Positions 57,119-64,000 of a DNA stretch of 64,000 nucleotides are shown piece after piece; within the stretch, counting starts at the first letter, position 1, and every line of letters starts with the position of its first letter. This DNA comes from Ceraceosorus guamensis. Taxonomy: Eukaryota > Basidiomycota > Exobasidiomycetes > Ceraceosorales > Ceraceosoraceae. The position numbers and the translations under genes are program-made. The notes beneath the pieces were generated by a model. The model made no database searches. It saw nothing but the letters and a program-made list of their open reading frames with translations, and was not told where the DNA came from. The DNA lies in contig NW_020290021.1 in assembly GCF_003144195.1 (NCBI RefSeq), forward strand, positions 1-64,000. Reading direction: 5' to 3'.

Positions 57119-59862
57119 ATGTCCCTCTCATTGCGCTTCGCCGATTTGGATGGGGAAACTCCGCAATATCATGACAGATCAAGCAGAGACAGCATGAGAG
57201 GGTGGACTCCGAAGGTTGAGAAACGAGCTTCGAGATGGCAAAATTGGCGAGCTTCTGCGGCCTTCCGCCCATCACCTGGCAAAGCGAAGTCATTATCCTC
57301 ACCTTCGGCCAAGGAAATTAGTCATCAGCTGCTTAAGGACTCGCGATGCCGGGTAGATCGGAGACAGCTTGTGCTGGAGTGGAGCGGACCAGAAGCGCAG
57401 GCGCGGTGTGCCTGGAGTCGTGGATGTATGCAGTCTCCTAGCATGCAGTGCGCGCTGCGAGCCTTGCGGCAAAGCGTAGACGGCAACAAGACTGAGGATG
57501 TGCTGGTTGGCAATATCATCGATGTTCTCAACGAATACACAAGGCAGTTGAAGCAACTCAGGCAGACCGGCATTCAACGTACCGCAGGACAGCAAATCGA
57601 GGCAGTGACACTGAGCCCAGAGGCGACATCGGATCTCCAGAAAGCAGCTCTTGAGCTGGGAAGCCTCGAGGTCACGGCTCATTCGCAGGGAAATGTCACG
57701 CTGGTGAGCTGAAGGGAAGGCAAAGCTCAGCCTGCAGCATTGCTTCGCTAACTTCAACAAAAATTCTGCACTCGATATGCACAGAGCAGTAACGGTTAGC
57801 GCAACAAACCCGACATTGGGCTGCAAGCCACCCGCTTCAATTCCATCTGCGATAATCTCCTGGACAAGGACACTGTAATAGGAGACAAGTCTTTCCCCGA
57901 CATGCCAGCACATATGCATCCTTGGTTACAGTACGTCGGTGTGATCGAAGTAAAGCGCCTGACCAAGAGCGACCTCGATAGCGAAATGGTCGGCCAGATG
58001 CTGAGGTACGCGGTAAGTCCATCTATCGACCTCGCCCACCCGTCTATCACTGATGGGGGGTCTTTCCACCCTTCCTTCACACCATTTTGAATCGCAGCGC
58101 CAGCTCCTGATCGCGCATCCATTTGCGCGTTGGGTTCACGTCGTATCATGGACCGGATTGAAAGTGAGGCTTTGGCAATTCAACGCAAATGGCGTGGTCT
58201 TATCCCGAGCTTTGGAGGTAGGCGACAAATCTGTGAGCTCTGAGCTGGAGCTCGATGAGCTTGGCAAACTGCTGCATCTCCTGCTTTCAGGAGAAGAGAC
58301 CATTCTGCCACGGTGGACGCCTGTCAAAAGCCAAAAAATTCTTCAAGATGCCGCGAGAAAGGCACGTCTCAGCCCAGACCACATCCTTCGATCTCGCATC
58401 GTGAACGTCCGACCAGCTTTGAACGGCTCTCGCACGGTTGTCTTTGGTGCTGAAATCAGCGACGATTGCTCCGGCAGCTCGCATGAGCACCGCGGCAAGT
58501 TCGTCTTCGTCAAATGTAGCTGGCTACCAGAGCGTCTTGCCGACCACGAGCACCAAATTCTGACCGAGCTCAGCGGCGCTAGCGGCGCGCCTCTGCCTCT
58601 CGTCTCGTTTGAGCTGGGCTGGACCACGTCCACTTCCTACACAATCAGCGACCAGAAGCCTCCGGCGGGCAAAAAGCCTGCCTCAAAAGGCCGGGTAGCC
58701 GCATACGCTGTGGTCTTTCTTCAGCATCGAGGCGACCAGATTCCTCGCAGTCTGAAAATTTCAGACATGTCTCGGATCTTCAGACAGCTTTCCGAGCAGC
58801 TCCTTGCCTATGCAAGGCTGGGTTTCACTACAGAGATCTCAACACAGGAAATATCCTCATGAGGTACAATGAGCAGCGCGAAGCTGTCCTCCTTCTTGTT
58901 GATCACGGCAATGTCCGCAAATATGGCAGCGTGCATCGTGGCAAGGCGTCATCCTCGGACGGCTTTCTGCCCAAGCTTGTCCAAGATGACGCTCGGTCGG
59001 TCAACTCCTTCTTTGTCCCATCCGGCATGGAAAGGGCGAAGACAGCAAGCTCCGAATTTGGGCATGCGCTTGCCCATGTGAGGGAAGCTCGGCGAAATCA
59101 GGCCGCGTGCGAAAGGCATTCAGGGCACTGGAACCATCATGAGTCCAAAGCTGTGAAGCAGGACTTGCTTTGGAGGCACAGCTACAAAGAATTGTTTTCG
59201 CTCACTCATCGATATTGTGACGACCTTGAATCATCATTCTACATTCTGGTATGGCTTGTGGCTAACGAAGCTAGACTGGAAGAGCTCAGCGAAGATCTAA
59301 GGAATCAGCACAGCAAAGAGTCATCTTGGTCCGCGGTTGGATTTCCTGTGGTTAGTCAACTATTCCGTACTCTCTCGATCTAGGGATCGCGCGCATGACT
59401 GATTTGCCAATTTCGTATTGCAGTTCTGCAAAAAGTACTTCAAGACCCTAAATCTCAAGGACAGCCCTCGAGGACCTGCACGAAGTCATCTCGCAAGCTC
59501 AGGACGAAACACGCCAAGCCTTGGCCGAATACTACGATGCGGAAATTCTGCAGGGGCGTAACGATCTACCTCTTAGTGAAATAGACAGTCGCCTGGCGAA
59601 AGTGCCCGAAATGCCTCTCACCGAGGCTGAGGAGAGATGCATGTCGGAAAGTGTGCCAATGATCTTCAGTTACATCGAGTCCGAAGGAGCGGTGAGTGAG
59701 AAGGACACCTTCTGCGCGCCTGCTCCCGATTCATGCGCGACGACTGAGGTGGGCCCTTTGTCGCGTACCTCGCTTAGAATTGGCGGTCACAAGATTTGGC
59801 TAAAGGCATGGCAGAGCTGGACATCTCCTCGTCTTGGTCTTACAACTCATCTGATTGACTAA
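57119..59862 (+). pseudogene. FunK1-type fungal protein kinase-like gene with two frame breaks
   Basis: Resembles the fungus-specific FunK1 kinase-like family. Segments are 57119-57703, 57800-58012, 58098 to about 58820, about 58820 to about 59349, and after an intron from about 59424 to 59862. N-terminal marks are VGVIEVKRL, then MLRYARQLLIAHPFARWVHVV and LRLWQF-like VRLWQFNANGVVLS. The catalytic segment HYRDLNTGNIL and a metal-site Asp in LLLVDHGNV are present, followed by DDLESSFYILVWLV. The frame carrying LLAYARLGF must shift by one base to reach HYRDLNTGNIL (about 58820). It shifts again between KKYFKTLNLK and ALEDLHEVISQAQDE (about 59460). Both look like single missing bases, from mutation or sequencing error. 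The start is uncertain: ATG 57119 and ATG 57193 are both possible. Family function is unknown, sometimes linked to multicellular development. Confidence 0.7.
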
Positions 59863-60506
59863 GCACGACGAGTGTCACCACGTAGAAAATGCGCAAAGCA
59901 ATCCCTCGCGCCACTGCAAGACCTATTCCGGCGCTTCTCGTTTCGCCTCCCCGCTTCAAACGCGTCACACCTTGTATCCGTACCCGCGCCCCTTCATCTC
60001 TACGTACATCATACATCGTCACACGTGCCAAACCAGCCTGCTGGCCACAACTCACTGAACGTCAACATTCCGTGGTGTCGTCCAGCATCGACATTTGCAG
60101 GGGCGCTTCTTCGCTCCCAAGTCAGCTGCGCTAGAGACTTGTGTGTGTACTAATTGTGTGGAACATGTGCGCTGGCTGCGCCGCTGCGGTCCCCTTAGGT
60201 CTCAGTGCTTTGGCAGGGTCATTCGCGCCACTTCTTCACAAAGGAAGCCGATGCGCTTCGCACACTACCGTCCGCTCTTCATCACATTTACGGGTATTGA
60301 TTGCTGCTCTGGTCTGACTCGCGCGTAGTCTATTGAGATCTTACATGGTAGCGTGGAAATCGTATTGGTAGGAAGAAACTAGCGGGAGCTGCTTGCGCCG
60401 ATCGGAAGCACTAAAGTGGCGTATCAATCTATGTGTGGAAGCAGTATGTACGCGGTCGATGGGTTGCACCCAACGAACCGACGATGAGGCAACGACGCAA
60501 TTTTGT
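59863..60506. other. Convergent intergenic region
   Basis: About 640 bp between the kinase-like gene and the ABC transporter 3' end. Nothing recognisable. Confidence 0.5.
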
Positions 60507-63500
60507 TCATCTGTTTGCGAATCGAGTATACTTGGCGGCAAGAACCGTGATGATCCAATTTGATGCCGCAAAGGCAATCATGATACCGATCGAGCGACCA
60601 CGATTTGCGAAGCTGACATTGATCGGTGCGAAGAATTCCTGGCCGAACTCGTATTGACAGTATCGGCAAGCTTCAGAGTCTCCTGGATTGTCCAAGTAGC
60701 CGGTGGCAGTGCGCAAGAAGTCTGCTGCATACGCTTGACAAGTTTGGTCGCTTGGTGGGTCGAAGATGGCGAATTCGTTGAGGTCGCATCGAATCCTGAG
60801 ATCTTGCAGCTCGTTTGCAATGAATCCTCCAACAGTGTGTGTAAGCGGGTTCAGCCAGTACAGCCAGGCGCGCCAGAATGGCGTCATGGTGGCGTAGACG
60901 ATGGTGACGCCGCAGAACAGACTGAAGGTTAGGACGATGAACGGAATGAAAAGCGTGCAGACGTAGATTGAAGGAGTAAGCGCAGCCATCGCTTGACCAA
61001 GGCCGATGGAGAAGAATTCCAAGACCAAAAGAAGGGCAAAGAAATAGCCGGCGCGGTTGGAGTCCGATTGGAAACCTGTGACGAAGTAGAAGAGCAAGAA
61101 GTAGACGACAGCGCACAAGATTCCGTATGGAATCTCGGCCATCATTTGCGTGAGAGCGAAAACGACTGGCGTGTACATCTTGGAAGAATTCTCTCGCAAG
61201 AAGGTGGAACGTGCGATGATGTACATAGGACCAATGGATGCCAAGATGATAGCCGGCAAGACCGCGGTCATGAAGATACCGAAGATGCGGAATTGGATGC
61301 TTGCGACGTTGTTGCCGAGCTGGAGGAAGACGAGACCAGTGAAAAGAGCAAAAGCGCCGTGCTGGAACAGTCGAGTAAATTGGTAGTCGGGAGTGCGCCA
61401 GCTGACCAAGAATGTGCGGTTGGCGACAGTCTTGATCTGGTACATGAACGGGGTGGCATATTCGGAAATATGACCTCGCTGCGAGGGCTTTTCGAGGCAG
61501 TCTCGCTTGATCTCCTGGATCTTCTCCAAATTAACGCGGTTGAGCTCTGATTCGTTGTAAATATCTGCCCAGTCACGAGGGCCAACACGCTTTTGAGATC
61601 CAGCTCCAATGATATCGAGCATTGCTTCCGCAGGGTTGACGTCGGCAGGCATCTTGGCGCCATTGGCTTCAAAGTAGTCGATGAGGTGCTGGGAGCCAGT
61701 TCCGATGTCGCCAAAGTAGACCGTGCGCCCGCCAGTGCTGGTACCATCGCTGTTGATGATACCACGCTCCAGCAGCAGAAGGCGATCGAAGTGCTCGAAC
61801 AGAAGACTGCTAGGCTGGTGGATTGTGCAGAGGATAGTCATACCTGCGTGGGTCAACTTGCGCAAAAGACGGACGATGGTCATGGAAGATGCACCATCGA
61901 GACCACTGGTGGGTTCGTCGAGGAAGAGCAGCTGGTTGGGCTTGGCTGCCAGCTCGACACCGATGGTGACACGTTTGCGATCCGCGACGCTAAGACCAGC
62001 GACGGTCCATCCAATCATAGCATCGGCAATGTCTTGCATCTCCATGAGCTCGATAATGTCTTCGACGTACTGATTCTTCTCCTCCTCGCTCGTGTGGTAG
62101 TCTTGACGCAGGTATGCACTGAATCGAAGGGCTTCTCGGACCGTGGCAGTAGGCTCGTGCAGATCTTGCTGCTCAGCATATCCGCAAGCGCGTTGGAATT
62201 CCGTGTCGACTGGACGTCCTTCGACCAGACGGTCGCCTTCGATTTTGCCGACGCTCTTGCGATCAGCAAGGACGTCAAGAAGAGTAGTCTTTCCTGCACC
62301 ACTGGCGCCCATGAGAGCGGTCAGAGATCCGGGTACGCAGTAGCCGTTGATGTTGTCAAGCAATTGTCTTTGCCCGCCCTTGACAGGTACGGTGTACGAA
62401 AGATTCTCCCAGGTGAACGCACGTCCTTCTGCCTTGAGTTCGACTTCGTCCGTCTTGCCTTCGAGGACCAGCTCACGACGCTCAGAGAGACGGGCGTTGA
62501 GCTTCTGCTCTTCTGCATTGGGCTTCTTCTTGAAAACGATGGCCGAAGAGTACGATCCTTGCTCCATTGTCTCAACAAAGAATGCGGTGAGAGCAGTGAA
62601 GCCAAAGAAGAAGATGAATTCGATGCCGAGGTTGAGCCATTGATGCCAGAGCTCGAAGCCAAACGACTCGCGCAGGTAGTCGATACCTCGAACTGAGGTC
62701 TGCCCAAGCTCCGCTCCTTGCAGAGTACATGTTTGGTACTGGATGTTGTTGTACTGGGGAAATCCCGAAGGCACAAGATAACCGGATGCGGCATCACATG
62801 CGAGGTCGAGACCACGGAACTCGTTCAGCATCAACGCTTCGAAGAAGTAGTAGATTGGGTTCAAGTAAGAAATCCTGAGAGGGGCGTAGCGTCAAGCGAT
62901 GGTTCAGCTATGGGGTAATGAGACGTGAGCGAGCGAGCAGGAGTGACCACTCACCAGAAGAGCCATCGAGGCATGGCATCGCGTGGAAGCACGTAGCCCG
63001 CAAACAGCACAAGACCAGACATGACTGATGCGGCGAGACGCGCCGCAACGTCGTAAGACCTGCAGACAGTTCCGAACAGCGAGAAAAGCGCTCGGAAAGT
63101 GTAGTTCGCTAGGATGACGTGGATCCAGAAGGTGAAGAAGGCACCTGCGGTGTACCTCAAACCAGCCATGAAGTAGATGATGATGACGAACATTGTGATC
63201 TTGGGAATACCAGTCGGGAAATCTGCGGCAAGATGGGCGATAGTGAGAGCCGAGGGACGATAGAACGCGAATCCGTGGCTTTGTCTGAAAAGGATCGGGC
63301 GGCCTCCCATCTGAGTTGGCAATTCCGCAAAGGCGCTGAGAGATCCGAAGAGCAGCGTGATGAAGATGACACCACCGCGAGTGAAGGCGCCAGCTGCGTT
63401 GACCTCGATCTGGTAGAATAGAGAACCGATGACCAATGCGAGAATGAGTGAGGTGATGTAGGCAATGACAAGATCCCTCCTATCATTGAGGATCATTAGG

Positions 63501-64000
63501 ACTTGTCTGATCCAGAGGGCCTTGACCTGTTGCAAATAGTTGACAGTGTATCGACTCTTCTTGCCGACACCATGGTTCTTGTCTTCCATCACGGCTTGGC
63601 GGAACTCCTCCGCTGCGCTAGAGTCCTTCTCGAGCTCAGACTTGTACGTATCCTTGTCCGCGATGACCTTCCGGTAGATGTCGCTTGCTTGGTAAGCCGC
63701 CTCAAGGGCCTCGGGCGTGGAGGGGACATTGGACGCGTCGCGGCCGTCGGCAAAGACACGAACGTACTTGTCAGTGCAGCCAGCGACGTAATCAGCACTG
63801 GTTTGGCGGGGGAGGTCCTTGTAGCCCAGGCTCCAGAAGTACGGTCTGCATTGCTCCCTGGGTCCGTAGTAGACGCAGCGACCTTCAGTGATGACCATCA
63901 CGTTGTTGAACTGCTCATAGATACCCTCGCCCGCTTGGTAGAGAGAGACGAAAGTGGAAAGGCCAAGAACGTCCGTGAGGATGCGAAGACTCTTGGCGAG
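60507..64000 (-). CDS. PDR-type full-size ABC transporter (ABCG), 5' part beyond the window
   Basis: Plasma-membrane drug or lipid efflux pump, partial: exon 62874-60507 and an upstream exon from 62955 past 64000. The visible part begins late in nucleotide-binding domain 1 (LRILTDVLGLSTFVSLYQAG, then YEQFNNVMVI). It continues through transmembrane domain 1 with about six spans and the PDR extracellular loop. Domain 2 has Walker A GASGAGKTTLLDV, a signature region VAGLSVADRKRVTIGVEL, Walker B LLFLDEPTSGLD and the switch His in TIHQPS. The final transmembrane domain includes the conserved Cys-rich loop (YCQYEFGQEFF). In PDR pumps domain 2 carries the canonical Walker and switch residues, while site 1 is often degenerate. 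Domain 1 cannot be judged here. About 1,100 residues are visible; full proteins are usually 1,400-1,550. Confidence 0.96.

Noticed and set aside
61593-62696. 367-codon plus-strand frame over the ABC transporter
   Set aside because: Antisense shadow of the conserved nucleotide-binding domain exon.
1-64000. tRNA, rRNA, CRISPR, or LTR and DNA-transposon elements
   Set aside because: I looked for clover-leaf ends, repeat-spacer arrays, long terminal or inverted repeats and polymerase or integrase motifs while reading, and saw none. A covariance-model and repeat search would be needed to exclude small or old ones.

Overview
The window is nuclear DNA of a fungus, most likely a basidiomycete and by overall feel one of the smut-related Ustilaginomycotina (that placement is inference). 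The reasons are moderately GC-rich DNA, short GT-AG introns of about 45 to 100 nt in nearly every gene, very small exons, and a fungal gene set: Zn2Cys6 regulator, FunK1-type kinase, caleosin, Mpo1-like protein, PDR-type ABC transporter and AgdA-like GH31 glucosidase. I see no operons, CRISPR arrays, rRNA or tRNA genes, and no convincing transposon or virus-like element. Exon boundaries below were worked out by hand from splice signals, reading-phase agreement and protein-family knowledge. No alignment or search was run.

Layout, left to right. 0.4-1.8 kb: fatty-acid-hydroxylase-superfamily membrane oxidase (-). 4.3-4.9 kb: small predicted secreted protein (-). 6.4-8.2 kb: ammonium transporter with a 10-nt micro-exon (-). 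10.6-15.7 kb: an RmlD/MAT2B-like NAD(P)-binding protein whose last exon splices in frame into a coiled coil plus a Vps5-like PX-BAR sorting nexin (-), a possible gene fusion and the most unusual feature here. 16.6-18.9 kb: CDK8/Srb10 Mediator kinase (+). 19.8-20.8 kb: Tma23/G-patch-like nucleolar protein (-). 21.7-22.2 kb: CPYC glutaredoxin (+). 23.1-24.2 kb: UBC1/UBE2K E2 enzyme (-). 25.7-28.0 kb: class I/II aminotransferase in 11 exons (+). 29.2-32.5 kb: secreted GH31 alpha-glucosidase (+). 36.7-40.3 kb: Zn2Cys6 transcription factor (+). 40.8-41.8 kb: caleosin (-). 42.6-46.2 kb: CLASP/Stu1 (-). 47.8-48.9 kb: Mpo1/DUF962 protein (+). 49.4-49.8 kb: small multi-span membrane protein (-). 50.4-52.6 kb: Abp1, actin-binding with SH3 domains (+). 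53.0-54.6 kb: seven-span membrane protein (-). 57.1-59.9 kb: FunK1-type kinase, frame-broken (+). 60.5-64.0 kb: PDR/ABCG transporter running off the right edge (-).

Most genes are unrelated housekeeping functions (endosomal retrieval, actin patches, microtubules, Mediator, ubiquitin, redox, nitrogen uptake) with no sign of a metabolic cluster. The glucosidase and the Zn2Cys6 regulator lie on the same strand about 4 kb apart, but nothing in the sequence ties them together.

Structure beyond genes: three long pure homopolymer tracts (35 G, 45 C, 45 C), one inside an intron; a 10-base motif (ATTCGTGATT or its complement) found eight times, always outside the exons called here; and a two-copy 47-bp tandem repeat near the left edge.
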